Part shown: one piece after another, positions 51,051 through 60,197 of the stretch | How the letters are laid out: every line of letters starts with the position of its first letter | Position numbering within the stretch: the first letter of the stretch is position 1 | Assembly (NCBI RefSeq): GCF_002574545.1 | Contig: NZ_NUGT01000017.1 | Location: forward strand, 182,527-246,526 | Direction of reading: 5' to 3' | DNA length: 64,000 nt | Source of the DNA: Bacillus sp. AFS055030 | GTDB taxonomy: Bacteria > Bacillota > Bacilli > Bacillales > Bacillaceae_G | Made by a program: the position numbers and the translations under genes | Notes under the pieces: generated by a model | Database searches by the model: none | Told to the model about the DNA's origin: nothing | The model's input: the letters and a program-made list of their open reading frames with translations, nothing else

Positions 51051-52835
51051 ATGGAAAAAACAATCGGTAACTTACTTAAAGGCGGCAGCTTTTTAACAAC
51101 AGAAGTGACTTTTGATAAAGTTTTTACACCAGAGGATTTTACAGATGAACATAAATTAATTGCAAAAACAACTGAAGATTTTGTAATTAATGAAGTTTTA
51201 CCTGAACTAGAATATTTAGAGCAACACGAATTTGACCGGACTGTAAGATTATTAAAACAAGCTGGTGAGCTTGGTTTATTAGCTGCAGATGTGCCAGAAG
51301 AGTATGGTGGAATTGCTCTAGATAAAATTAGCTCAGCATTAATTACTGAAAAAATTTCACGTGGTGGTGGATTTTCACTTTCTCAAGGCGCACACGTAGG
51401 AATCGGTACACTTCCAATCGTATTATTTGGAAATCATGATCAAAAGCAACGTTATTTACCAGGTTTAGCATCAGGTGAGAAATTTGCAGCATATGCATTA
51501 ACTGAACCAGGTTCAGGATCAGATGCATTAGGAGCAAAAACTGTTGCTAAATTAAATGCTGAAGGAACTCACTACATTTTAAATGGTGAGAAACAATGGA
51601 TTACAAACTCTGCTTTTGCAGATGTATTTATTGTATATGCAAAAATTGATGGCGAGCACTTCTCAGCATTTATCGTTGAAAGAGATTATGAAGGTGTTTC
51701 GACTGGTCCAGAAGAAAAGAAAATGGGTATTAAATCATCTTCAACTCGTACTTTGATTTTAGAAGATGTAAAAGTTCCAGTAGAAAACTTATTAGGTGAA
51801 ATTGGTAAAGGTCATGTTATTGCATTTAATATTTTAAATATTGGTCGCTATAAATTAGCTGTAGGTACAGTTGGTGGATCAAAACGTGCTTTAGAATTAT
51901 CTGCAACATATGCTAATCAACGCCAACAATTTAAAACACCAATTGCTAAATTTAGTTTAATTCAAGAAAAATTAGCGAATATGGCTACTAAAATTTATGC
52001 AAGTGAAAGTTCAGCGTATCGTACAGTAGGACTTTTTGAGGATCGCTTTAGTCAATTAACGGAAGAGCAAGCAAAAGATCCAAAAGCAGTAGCAGCTGCT
52101 GTAGCAGAATATGCGATTGAATGTTCATTAAATAAATTCTTCTGTTCAGAAGTATTAGACTATGTAGCTGATGAAGGAGTGCAAATCCACGGTGGATATG
52201 GCTTCATGGCTGAATATGAAATTGAGCGTATTTACCGTGATTCTCGTATTAACCGAATCTTTGAAGGTACAAACGAAATTAACCGATTAATTGTACCAAG
52301 CACTTACCTTCGAAAAGCAATGAGCAAAGAATTGCCATTACTTCAACAAGCTCAACAAATTCAAGAAGAATTAATGATGTTAATGCCTGAAGAAGTTGGC
52401 GATGCTCCTTTAGAACAAGAGAAATATTTAGTTCGCAATGCGAAGAAAATCGCAATCATGATTGCAGGTTTAGCAGTTCAAAAATTCGGTAAAGGATTAA
52501 GTAATGAACAAGAAATTCTAGTAAATATTGCAGATATCGTAAGTAATCTTTACGCAATGGAATCGACAGTTCTACGTACTGAAAAAGCAATTAATAAAGT
52601 AGGCTTAGAAAAATCTAACCAAAAGTTACTTTATACTCAGGTATTCTGCCAAGAAGCATTTAATGAAATCGAAGCTCACGCAAAGGAAACACTTGTTGCT
52701 GTAGAGTCTGGTGATACTTTAAGAATGATGACTTCAGCACTTCGTAAATTTACACGTCATACACCTGTTAATGTCATTGCGAAGAAGCGTGAAATTGCAG
52801 CAAATGTTTTAAGTGAAGAACGCTATACTGTATAA
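51051..52835 (+). CDS. fadE: acyl-CoA dehydrogenase
   Basis: 594 residues, same as B. subtilis FadE (YusJ). The FAD/substrate signature ALTEPGSGSDA (about 149-159) and the second signature QIHGGYGFMAEYEIERIYRD (in part; about 378-397) with the catalytic base in FEGTNEINR (about 405). A C-terminal extension of about 180 residues is a helical domain found in this long form. It makes the first oxidation of acyl-CoA to enoyl-CoA. RBS AGGAGGAA. A perfect palindromic terminator closes the operon. Confidence 0.96.
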   Translation: MEKTIGNLLKGGSFLTTEVTFDKVFTPEDFTDEHKLIAKTTEDFVINEVLPELEYLEQHEFDRTVRLLKQAGELGLLAADVPEEYGGIALDKISSALITEKISRGGGFSLSQGAHVGIGTLPIVLFGNHDQKQRYLPGLASGEKFAAYALTEPGSGSDALGAKTVAKLNAEGTHYILNGEKQWITNSAFADVFIVYAKIDGEHFSAFIVERDYEGVSTGPEEKKMGIKSSSTRTLILEDVKVPVENLLGEIGKGHVIAFNILNIGRYKLAVGTVGGSKRALELSATYANQRQQFKTPIAKFSLIQEKLANMATKIYASESSAYRTVGLFEDRFSQLTEEQAKDPKAVAAAVAEYAIECSLNKFFCSEVLDYVADEGVQIHGGYGFMAEYEIERIYRDSRINRIFEGTNEINRLIVPSTYLRKAMSKELPLLQQAQQIQEELMMLMPEEVGDAPLEQEKYLVRNAKKIAIMIAGLAVQKFGKGLSNEQEILVNIADIVSNLYAMESTVLRTEKAINKVGLEKSNQKLLYTQVFCQEAFNEIEAHAKETLVAVESGDTLRMMTSALRKFTRHTPVNVIAKKREIAANVLSEERYTV

Positions 52836-52844
52836 TTTTAAACA

Positions 52845-52874
52845 CTGCCAATCAATTGATTGGCAGCTTTTTTT
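52845..52874 (+). terminator. intrinsic terminator of fadNAE
   Basis: A perfect 22-bp palindrome (52845-52866, CTGCCAATCAA with its complement) followed by C and eight T. Confidence 0.93.
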
Positions 52875-53351
52875 GTAACAAAAAATGTCGAAATTCATAC
52901 AAAAAAAATAAAAAAATTTCTAAAAAATTAGTAATAGCTTATAAGTTATTAATTAAATGTAATTAAATTCCCCAAATTCCACCTGATATAAGTAGTCAAA
53001 TTAATTCAAATTTCTACAAAAAACATAAAAATTTTACCTCATATTCGATTTGAACTTATGAACTGAACCTTTGAAATTACTATTCTTGTAGATTTATGTT
53101 AAGAAAAATTTATAAATTTTAGAAAGTTTTACCCCAATTTACTCGCTAGTAGGCCTATTTTATAATTCTAAATAATACATATTTCTGAATATTCTAATTT
53201 GTTTTTAACCTGCTAAGTAATACAAATTCAATTGAGAAAATTATTGAAATTCGATTCAGTGTATTAAATGTAAAGTCGAGACATGAGGATGAAGTTTTTA
53301 CATTTTTACAAATAAATTAACTTACAGTTGGTTGGAAAAAGGAGAGTCTAA
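52875..53351. other. AT-rich gene-free leader region of the subtilase gene
   Basis: About 480 bp very rich in A and T. I see no ORF with a ribosome site, no RNA gene and no clear promoter. It probably holds the long 5' untranslated region and control of the protease gene. Confidence 0.5.
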
Positions 53352-56300
53352 ATGGGGAAAAAAGAAAACAAGAAACTGATTAATGTAATGACAGCAGGCT
53401 TAGCCTCTGTAGTCCTTTTGGGGACGAGTACTAGTAATTCATATGCCAATGATGAAACATCTATGGAAAATCCTACTGTTACTGTTCAGGCGTCTCAGTT
53501 GAAGGAGAATTCTAAGACGGTTGAGCAGCACAAGATTACGCTGGTTACTGGTGACGTTGTAACAGTCGAAAAGCACAGTGATGGAACTTTGATTGGGACA
53601 CTTGTACCAAGTGAAGACGGTAAACAAGTCTCTTTTACTGAGAAAACGATTGACGGTGATTATTATCTGATTCCAGATTCAGTGATCCGATTTTTGGCAG
53701 CTAATGAAATGGATGAGGACTTGTTTAATATAACGAAATTGATTGAGTATGGTTATGATGATGCTCACCAAACAAGTATTCCGTTAATTGTCACTGAAGA
53801 ATCAGGAAATGATTCGGCTGTTAGTAAATCAGCTGAGGAAGCTGTGACGACAGGAGCGACAAAAACTTTAGATCTAACTAGTGTTAATGCAGTTGCAGTA
53901 AAAGCAGATAAAAAACATGCTAAGAAATTCTGGAATGCTGTTGATGGAGAGGATATTACAAAGCAATCTAAACCTGAACTTACAGAAGGTTTAAAAAAGA
54001 TTTGGTTGGACAAGCCAGTACATGCAGCACTCGACACGAGTGTTCCTCGTATTGGTGCACCTACAGCATGGGGTGCAGGCTACGATGGCAAGGGCGTTAA
54101 AGTAGCCATATTAGACACTGGGGTTGATCCGACTCATCCAGATGTTAAAAATTCCATTAAAGAAACAAAGAGCTTTATTGAAGGTGAAGACTTTGTGGAT
54201 CACCACGGACACGGTACGCACGTCGCTTCAACGATTGCGGGTTCAGGTGCAGCTTCTGGTGGTAAGCAAAAGGGCGTTGCTCCAGGTGCAGACCTTTTAA
54301 TTGGAAAGGTACTTAGTAATGAAGGTTCAGGTTCTGATTCTCAAGTTATCGCTGGGATGCAATGGGCTGTGCAAGAAAAAGCTGATATTGTCAGTATGAG
54401 CTTAGGTGGTGCTGATCCGAGTGATGGTACGGATCCAATAAGCCAAGCAGTAAATAATTTAAGTGAATCTAGCAACACATTATTTGTAATTGCTGCCGGG
54501 AATAATGGCTCTAAAAAGAACACAGTATCTTCTCCAGGGGCTGCTGAAAAAGCATTAACGGTTGGAGCAGTTGACAAATCTGAAACTGGATTTTTGGCGA
54601 GCTTCTCAAGCCGTGGTCCGCTGATCAACAATTTCAATGTGAAACCTGAAGTTACTGCACCAGGAGTAGATATTGTGGCTGCACGTGCTGCAGGTACTAC
54701 GATGGGTACACCAGTTGACGCAAATTATACAAAAGCCAGCGGTACCTCAATGGCTACACCACACGTAGCGGGTGCTGCAGCAATTCTAAAACAAAGACAT
54801 CCAGATTGGACTGGAGATCATATTAAGCAAGTTTTAGCTGATACAGGTACATTGAATTTCCGCTACACACCATACCAACAAGGAGGTGGACGGGTTAATA
54901 TTGTGAATGCCTTAGATGCTAACGTTTATAGTAGCCCTGCAGTTGTCAGTTTGGGAGCTGTTATGGCAAAAGATCAGCCAAAAGTAAAAACGTATAAATA
55001 TGTTAACCCATCTGATAAAGAGGTGATATTGAATCTTTCCTTGGTCGCCAATGGTGAAAACTTAACAACAGCACCTGCTGGAATGTTTACATTAAATCAG
55101 ACAACAGTAACTGTTCCAGCCCATGGAAGCAGTGAGGTGAATGTGACAGTTAATCCATCACTTGGCATTGTTCAAGATTATAAAGCTATAGTTACGGCTA
55201 CTTCAAGTGACAATAAAATAATCAATACGATTATAGGTGCAACGAAGGCTGAACCATCAGTTAGGGTAACCCTTCAAACGATTGATCGAAACGGTAAGAA
55301 AGGAGTAGCTGAAATTATTGCATCTAACCTCGACACGGGCAAAGTCACGCAGATTTACCCTGCAGCAGGGCAGGATACGAGTGTTTTACTGCCGCCAGGG
55401 CGTTATTCGTTTATGGGAACTATATACACAAAAGATGATGAGTCCGGTTGGACTGAGAACTATACTCTTGCAGGTGATCCATTGGTAGAGTTGAAGCTTG
55501 ATGAGAATAAATCAATTACACTGGATGCTAGGATAGGTAAAGAGGTCAAAATCTCCACACCAAAGGAATCCGAGCAGGGTGCATTCAAAATCGGCTATCG
55601 TCAAAAGTTTATAGGCGTTCAGCAGGGAGTTGACTACATGAAAACCGCGAGCGGTCCGATTTGGGATCACATTTACGTAGTTCCGACTAAGCCATTGCCA
55701 GATGGTGCAGGGACATTTGAGTATTCCTTCGAGGAACGTAGGTATGCTCCTGTAATCAAGGCATCTTATGATGGACTTGGAGGAACGCTTCCACTAGAAC
55801 CAGTAGTTTTTGCGCCTAGATTAGACGGACATAAGAATCTAAAAGCAGTAAATTTAGGTAAAGCATTGCCTGAGGATCTGATCGGTAAGCAGGTTAGTGG
55901 TAAGATTGCGGTCGTTACTCGTGATGATAATCAGGGAACTGCCAACCAAATTAAAGCTTTACAAGACGCCGGTGCTCAAGCGGTGGTCCTAGTTAACGAC
56001 AGACCAGGAATTTATTTTGTTAGCGTAAAAAAAGCTGATAATATCGGTATTCCTGCCTATACGCTTGGACAAGAAGATGGTACTGCCCTTCTTAACCGAA
56101 TTGCGAACGGTCCAACTTTAATCGACTTAAGGGGTATCGCAAATAGCCCATACGTATATAACATATCAATGATGGTTCCTGGTGCAATTCCTGAAGATCC
56201 TAGTGATGAAGTGACTGCAGAAAATTCCGCTATCGTGACAAATCATTTCCGTGGAACTAAGGGTAAATACATTGGTGAAACGATGTCGGCAGTTCGTCCA

Positions 56301-57155
56301 CAAGAAGGGGGAATCTTCCAAGTCGTAAATTGGATTGACACTCCACTAGATAGGGAGGATTGGTACTCTACTGGTAGCAAGTGGCCGACTATGGACAAAA
56401 TGGGTTGGTACCAAACGGTTTATCCAAATCCAGAGCAAATAGGCCAACACGTACAGGATGAAGTTTGGATTTATGATGCTGGTGAAAAACATGAACAAAC
56501 TTGGTTAGGTGCAGCTATCGGTCAGTCTCAGAATATTATGGCCTATCGCGAAGGAGATAATATCATAATAAACAATCATGAGTTCGGTGATAGCGAACCT
56601 ACCCACTGGGGAGATTTCCTTTGGAAAGATGACACCGCGAAAGTGCAAATGTTTAAGGACGATAATCTTTTAAATGAAGCTTTATATTTCTCTAACGGAA
56701 AACCAATTGCTGTTAGCCCTGAGCAAGCGACATACCGTGTTGTTATGAATACTAAACAATCAACGTGGTCAAGATTATCAACAACTACAGGTACTGCGTG
56801 GACATTTAAGTCTACTCGACCTACAAATGGTAAGGAAGACCTAGCGTTATTGTGGCCGAGATATGCCATTCAACTTGATGGAGAGAACAATGCAAAAGGT
56901 GGTATCACCGACCATTTCGATCTATCATTCGATCTTCAATCAGGTGCTACACCGGACATGCGTGGTTTAGAGGTTTCAGTCTCTAATGATGATGGCTACA
57001 CTTGGAACAATGCAAAGGTACAAAAAAATAATGGTAAATATACTGTGACTATAAAAAATCCAGTATCTGGGTACGTTTCTTTGAAAATTAAAGCGTGGGA
57101 CGTTAATGGTAGTCAGATTGAACAAACTACTATTAGAGCATATGGAGTTCGCTAA
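53352..57155 (+). CDS. large secreted S8 subtilisin-like protease with PA domain
   Basis: 1,267 residues. Signal peptide to about residue 33 (ends SYA-ND), a prodomain starting HKITLVTGDVVTVEKH (about 60), and a peptidase domain (about 230-520) with D255 (ILDTG), H287 (HGHGTHVAS), N384 (AAGNNG) and S466 (GTSMATPHVAG). Then beta-rich domains and a protease-associated (PA) domain near 850-930 (GKIAVVTRDD...GAQAVVLVND). No LPXTG or S-layer anchor is seen, so it is likely released. Domain order and the TLVTGD prodomain recall long subtilases common in actinobacteria. Base composition looks richer in G+C than neighbours. It splits yus-like synteny. Confidence 0.93.
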   Translation: MGKKENKKLINVMTAGLASVVLLGTSTSNSYANDETSMENPTVTVQASQLKENSKTVEQHKITLVTGDVVTVEKHSDGTLIGTLVPSEDGKQVSFTEKTIDGDYYLIPDSVIRFLAANEMDEDLFNITKLIEYGYDDAHQTSIPLIVTEESGNDSAVSKSAEEAVTTGATKTLDLTSVNAVAVKADKKHAKKFWNAVDGEDITKQSKPELTEGLKKIWLDKPVHAALDTSVPRIGAPTAWGAGYDGKGVKVAILDTGVDPTHPDVKNSIKETKSFIEGEDFVDHHGHGTHVASTIAGSGAASGGKQKGVAPGADLLIGKVLSNEGSGSDSQVIAGMQWAVQEKADIVSMSLGGADPSDGTDPISQAVNNLSESSNTLFVIAAGNNGSKKNTVSSPGAAEKALTVGAVDKSETGFLASFSSRGPLINNFNVKPEVTAPGVDIVAARAAGTTMGTPVDANYTKASGTSMATPHVAGAAAILKQRHPDWTGDHIKQVLADTGTLNFRYTPYQQGGGRVNIVNALDANVYSSPAVVSLGAVMAKDQPKVKTYKYVNPSDKEVILNLSLVANGENLTTAPAGMFTLNQTTVTVPAHGSSEVNVTVNPSLGIVQDYKAIVTATSSDNKIINTIIGATKAEPSVRVTLQTIDRNGKKGVAEIIASNLDTGKVTQIYPAAGQDTSVLLPPGRYSFMGTIYTKDDESGWTENYTLAGDPLVELKLDENKSITLDARIGKEVKISTPKESEQGAFKIGYRQKFIGVQQGVDYMKTASGPIWDHIYVVPTKPLPDGAGTFEYSFEERRYAPVIKASYDGLGGTLPLEPVVFAPRLDGHKNLKAVNLGKALPEDLIGKQVSGKIAVVTRDDNQGTANQIKALQDAGAQAVVLVNDRPGIYFVSVKKADNIGIPAYTLGQEDGTALLNRIANGPTLIDLRGIANSPYVYNISMMVPGAIPEDPSDEVTAENSAIVTNHFRGTKGKYIGETMSAVRPQEGGIFQVVNWIDTPLDREDWYSTGSKWPTMDKMGWYQTVYPNPEQIGQHVQDEVWIYDAGEKHEQTWLGAAIGQSQNIMAYREGDNIIINNHEFGDSEPTHWGDFLWKDDTAKVQMFKDDNLLNEALYFSNGKPIAVSPEQATYRVVMNTKQSTWSRLSTTTGTAWTFKSTRPTNGKEDLALLWPRYAIQLDGENNAKGGITDHFDLSFDLQSGATPDMRGLEVSVSNDDGYTWNNAKVQKNNGKYTVTIKNPVSGYVSLKIKAWDVNGSQIEQTTIRAYGVR

Positions 57156-57222
57156 TTATAGATTAATTACTAAAAAGTGAAGTAATAGAGTATAGAATAA
57201 TAAATTGATTGAACAAATTGTT

Positions 57223-57250
57223 ACGGGTAGTTTTTGCCCGTTTTTTTTTA
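57223..57250 (+). terminator. intrinsic terminator of subtilase gene
   Basis: ACGGG (57223-57227) pairs with CCCGT (57237-57241), followed by nine T. Confidence 0.88.
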
Positions 57251-57616
57251 TGTATAAAGAATTTTTCTGTAAGGTCTAAAATAATCCTAATTAGAGGTAA
57301 TATTAAGTATAAAATATTTTCTGGTTTAATTTAATCAGTATAGAAGGATATTTTTCCAATTAGTTGTGACATAATAATAAATGTTGAGGAAAGTAGAAAC
57401 GGTAATTTTGAATTCTGTTAGAAAAATTTTTGAAATGGATATAAAAATTTAAAGATTTGGCATAAAAATAGTTCAAAACACGAACAATATGCTAGTTTGT
57501 GCATCATAATATTGCTATAATGGTGTTGACGACAATTTATTACAGAATTTTCGAACGGAACTATTTTAACTCGCTTATTCCCTGTGATAAAATAGATTTT
57601 GGGAGGAGTTGCTAAA
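57251..57616 (+). promoter_or_regulatory. gene-free region with candidate promoter for yusI
   Basis: Otherwise AT-rich and without ORFs. TTAACT (57566-57571), 16 bp, TAAAAT (57588-57593) lies about 24 bp before the yusI start. TTGACG at 57527 region is another possible -35 without a good partner. Confidence 0.4.
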
Positions 57617-57973
57617 ATGAGTATTATTTTTTATACATATCCAAAATGTGGAACTTGTCGAAAAGCCGCTTCTTGGCTTAAAGAACATAATATTCCGGTT
57701 GAAGCAATTGATATTACATTAAATCCACCTTCAAAGGAGTTACTTGCTGATGTTTATAAAGCAAGTGGAATTTCTATAAATAAATTATTTAATACAAGTG
57801 GCGTTAAGTATCGTGAGCTTGGGTTGAAGGATGTTATTCCAACAAAAACTGAGGACGAGCTATTAGAACTACTAAGTTCAGATGGTAAATTAATTAAAAG
57901 GCCTCTACTTTTTGATGGAGAAAAAGCTACAGTTGGTTTTAATGAAGAAGTATTTGAAAAGGTTTGGTTATAA
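57617..57973 (+). CDS. yusI: ArsC/Spx-family thioredoxin-fold protein (YusI-like)
   Basis: 118 residues from ATG 57617, 9 bp after GGGAGGAG; the frame opens earlier at TTG 57599, inside the ribosome site. CXXC redox motif KCGTC at about residues 10-14, then ArsC-like GVKYRELGLKD and the RPLLFDGEKATVGF segment. ArsC/YffB/Spx relatives; the Spx RNA polymerase-binding pattern is not obvious. In B. subtilis YusI is uncharacterised. Precedes gcvH as in the yus region. Confidence 0.87.
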   Translation: MSIIFYTYPKCGTCRKAASWLKEHNIPVEAIDITLNPPSKELLADVYKASGISINKLFNTSGVKYRELGLKDVIPTKTEDELLELLSSDGKLIKRPLLFDGEKATVGFNEEVFEKVWL

Positions 57974-58018
57974 AATAACTATATAATTTAAGGTAATTAA
58001 TCAGAGGAGGATTTCACA

Positions 58019-58402
58019 ATGTCAATTCCAAATGAACTACGTTATTCAGAAGAACATGAGTGGGTAAAAGTTGAAGGTAATAAATATTATATCGGTATTA
58101 CTCATTTCGCTCAATCAGAGCTTGGAGATATCGTATTTGTTGAACTACCAGAAGTAGGCGATGAGCTTACTGTTAATGAGCCATTCGGTAGCGTTGAGTC
58201 TGTAAAAACAGTATCTGAACTATATGCTCCAATCAGTGGTAAAGTAATTGAAGTAAATTCTGATCTAGATGAAAATCCTGAATTCGTAAACGAATCTCCA
58301 TACGAAAAAGCATGGATGGTAGTTGTTGAAGCTACAGACGCTTCTCAACTTGATGAGTTAATGACTGCTGGTCAATACGAAGAAATGATCAATCAAGATT
58401 AA
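58019..58402 (+). CDS. gcvH: glycine cleavage system H protein
   Basis: 127 residues. The lipoyl-lysine is in [14 protein letters not shown] (about K63), with the N-terminal YSEEHEWVK and the [13 protein letters not shown] hammerhead. GcvH carries the aminomethyl group between P and T proteins and in Bacillus is also the hub for lipoate delivery to other complexes. The other gcv genes are not nearby, as in B. subtilis. RBS GAGGAGG. Confidence 0.97.
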   Translation: MSIPNELRYSEEHEWVKVEGNKYYIGITHFAQSELGDIVFVELPEVGDELTVNEPFGSVESVKTVSELYAPISGKVIEVNSDLDENPEFVNESPYEKAWMVVVEATDASQLDELMTAGQYEEMINQD

Positions 58403-58409
58403 TTATCTA

Positions 58410-58437
58410 AAAAAGCGTCCTTTTGGGCGCTTTTTTA
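58410..58437 (+). terminator. intrinsic terminator after gcvH
   Basis: AAAAAGCGTCC (58410-58420) pairs with GGGCGCTTTTT (58425-58435), with a G-U pair. Confidence 0.85.
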
Positions 58438-58609
58438 TTTTGAGTGTATAATAAAAGTAATAAAGCTTAACTTATTTACATAAAACATAATTTAAAGGGA
58501 CATTTTCATTAAGGGAAAAAAAGGAAACAACAAAGAGGAAATCGAATATACTATATACAAAAGATTTTTAGTCAAAAGTTTTTGAGTCCTATACATTAGG
58601 TGATGCCCA

Positions 58610-58966
58610 GTGAATATTGAAGATCAAAGAAAAGTTATCATTGTCGAAGGTACTACTGATAAGAGAAAGATACAGACGATCATAAAGGAGCCTGTTGATA
58701 TTATCTGTACGAATGGTACAGTTGGTACTTCAAAGCTAGATGAGCTTGCTGAAATGTTAGATTTAAGAGAAATCTATGTGTTAGTAGATGCAGATGAGGC
58801 CGGTGAAAAGCTTAGAAGACTGTTAAAAAGAGAATTTCCACAGGCAGAGCATCTGTACATTGATCGAAGTTATCGAGAAGTGGCAACAGCTCCGAGTCAA
58901 CATTTAGCTAGTGTATTATTAGGGGCGGATATTTTAGTATTTACAGATTATTTACGTACAAATTAA
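58610..58966 (+). CDS. yusF: small TOPRIM-domain protein (YusF-like)
   Basis: 118 residues from GTG 58610 after AGGTGATG. A stand-alone TOPRIM fold: IIVEGTTDKRKI with the catalytic glutamate (about 14) and VLVDADEAGEKL with the DxD-type acidic pair (about 60-63). It is related to RNase M5 and to OLD/primase TOPRIMs, so a role in RNA or DNA end processing is likely, but the protein is uncharacterised. Position matches B. subtilis yusF; yusG is not present between it and gcvH. Confidence 0.85.
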   Translation: MNIEDQRKVIIVEGTTDKRKIQTIIKEPVDIICTNGTVGTSKLDELAEMLDLREIYVLVDADEAGEKLRRLLKREFPQAEHLYIDRSYREVATAPSQHLASVLLGADILVFTDYLRTN

Positions 58967-58981
58967 AAAGGAATAAAGATT

Positions 58982-59305
58982 ATGCAGCAATGGACAAAGA
59001 ATGAAATAATGCAAAGAGTTCAATCAAAAGAGACAACAGTTATTTATATCTATACCGCAATGTGTGGTACATGCCAAGTAGCGTCAAAAATGCTAGAAAT
59101 AGTAAATGAGATTCTGCCAAATTTACCAATCTGTAAGGTGAATATTAATGAAATAGTGGAGGAAGCTCAAAGTTGGAAAGTTGAAAGTGTACCTTGTTTA
59201 CTTATTTTTGAAAATGGGGAAATAAAACAAAAAATTTACGCTTTCAAGTCTGTACCTTATTTACATGAATTGTTAAAAAAATATAATTTATATATTAAAC
59301 GATGA
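58982..59305 (+). CDS. yusE: thioredoxin-like protein (YusE-like)
   Basis: 107 residues with the thioredoxin active site MCGTC (about 27-31, CGTC instead of CGPC) and the cis-proline segment ESVPCLLIFENGE, which also holds an extra cysteine. No signal peptide, so cytoplasmic. The altered CXXC should make it less reducing than TrxA. 15 bp after yusF, likely co-transcribed. Terminator overlaps the stop. Confidence 0.87.
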   Translation: MQQWTKNEIMQRVQSKETTVIYIYTAMCGTCQVASKMLEIVNEILPNLPICKVNINEIVEEAQSWKVESVPCLLIFENGEIKQKIYAFKSVPYLHELLKKYNLYIKR

Positions 59306-59332
59306 GTGCATACTGTTAGTTGCACTCTTTTT
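59304..59332 (+). terminator. intrinsic terminator after yusE
   Basis: GAGTGCA (59304-59310) pairs with TGCACTC (59321-59327), then TTTTT; starts within the yusE stop codon. Confidence 0.85.
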
Positions 59333-59507
59333 ATATGGCTAAAACTATTTCCTGATTTTAGACATATTTCTTGGGAAATGAGTTGAATGTTGTAGAAATA
59401 AAATTAAAATATAGATTTTTATCAAGGTAAATGTCGAGAGAAATATAAAGAATACACCTCTTATCTATGAGAAAATAAGATTAAAGAATTCGGGAGAGGT
59501 GTTTATT

Positions 59508-59870
59508 ATGGAAATCAAGGAGTGGGTTGGACAAGCAAGAAACTTATTTATAAAAAAGGAATATTTACAAATCATTTTGCCAATTGAAGAAAAGATTGTA
59601 GAAATTAATTGTCTGAATGAAAAAGTTTTTATAAAGTTAAGCAAAAAGGCTCCTTTTATTGAGGTAATTGATCGTTCGATTCCGCAACTCAGAGTTAGTT
59701 TTTCAAAGGATGGATGGGAATATCTAAATTCAGGTTTGCAAAGATTAGGGCTTTTATTAAAACTAAATGACGCTTCTTTTGAAGGGAACTATCGATTATT
59801 ACTACTTATGGAAACCATTTTTCAATATACGAGTGTTGAAAACGAAAAAAAACTTATAGAAAATTGTTGA
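59508..59870 (+). CDS. yusD: YusD-like protein, possible SCP2-type fold, unknown function
   Basis: 120 residues from ATG 59508, after GAGAGGTG; an in-frame ATG at 59499 lies in the ribosome site. The sequence alternates beta strands with a VSFSKDGWEYLNSG segment like the sterol-carrier-protein 2 fold, and ends with a leucine-rich helix. No catalytic residues are visible. Symbol is by position between yusE and metN, as in B. subtilis; low certainty. Confidence 0.6.
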   Translation: MEIKEWVGQARNLFIKKEYLQIILPIEEKIVEINCLNEKVFIKLSKKAPFIEVIDRSIPQLRVSFSKDGWEYLNSGLQRLGLLLKLNDASFEGNYRLLLLMETIFQYTSVENEKKLIENC

Positions 59871-59895
59871 CAACTTGTGTCTATCTTTGTAGAAT
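59867..59895 (+). promoter_or_regulatory. SigA promoter of metNPQ
   Basis: TTGACA (59867-59872), 17 bp, TAGAAT (59890-59895). It overlaps the stop codon of the upstream gene and feeds the riboswitch. Confidence 0.88.
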
Positions 59896-59947
59896 TGGAC
59901 TTACGTTAAAGAAATTGCACTCAACAACTAAATAGATCGTAAGTTAA

Positions 59948-60116
59948 CTCTTATCGAGAGAGGTGGAGGGACTGTGCCCTGTGAAACCCAGCAACCGTCA
60001 ATGATCGTCATTGAAATGGTGCTAATTCCTGCAAAGCATATGCTTTGAGAGATGAGAGAAAGGAATACTTTTTGTATGTTAAACCTTTCTGCTCATGTGA
60101 GTTGAAAGGTTTTTTT
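59948..60116 (+). ncRNA. SAM-I (S-box) riboswitch with terminator
   Basis: P1 is CTCTTATC (59948-59955) with GATGAGAG (60051-60058). Inside are the S-box landmarks AGAGGTGGAGGGACTG, CCCTGTGAAACCC, AGCAACC and GGTGCTAATTCC. The terminator is AAACCTTTC (60081-60089) with GAAAGGTTT (60104-60112) and a T tract. AGAAAGG (60057-60063) can pair with CCTTTCT (60084-60090) as antiterminator. With SAM bound, P1 forms and metNPQ is switched off. Confidence 0.97.
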
Positions 60117-60197
60117 GTTTTATGCGACTAAAAAAGTACTTTCTTACAAAAAATTGAAAGAAAAGTTGTTAGAATGTTTTGAAAGGAGAACAAGTGT

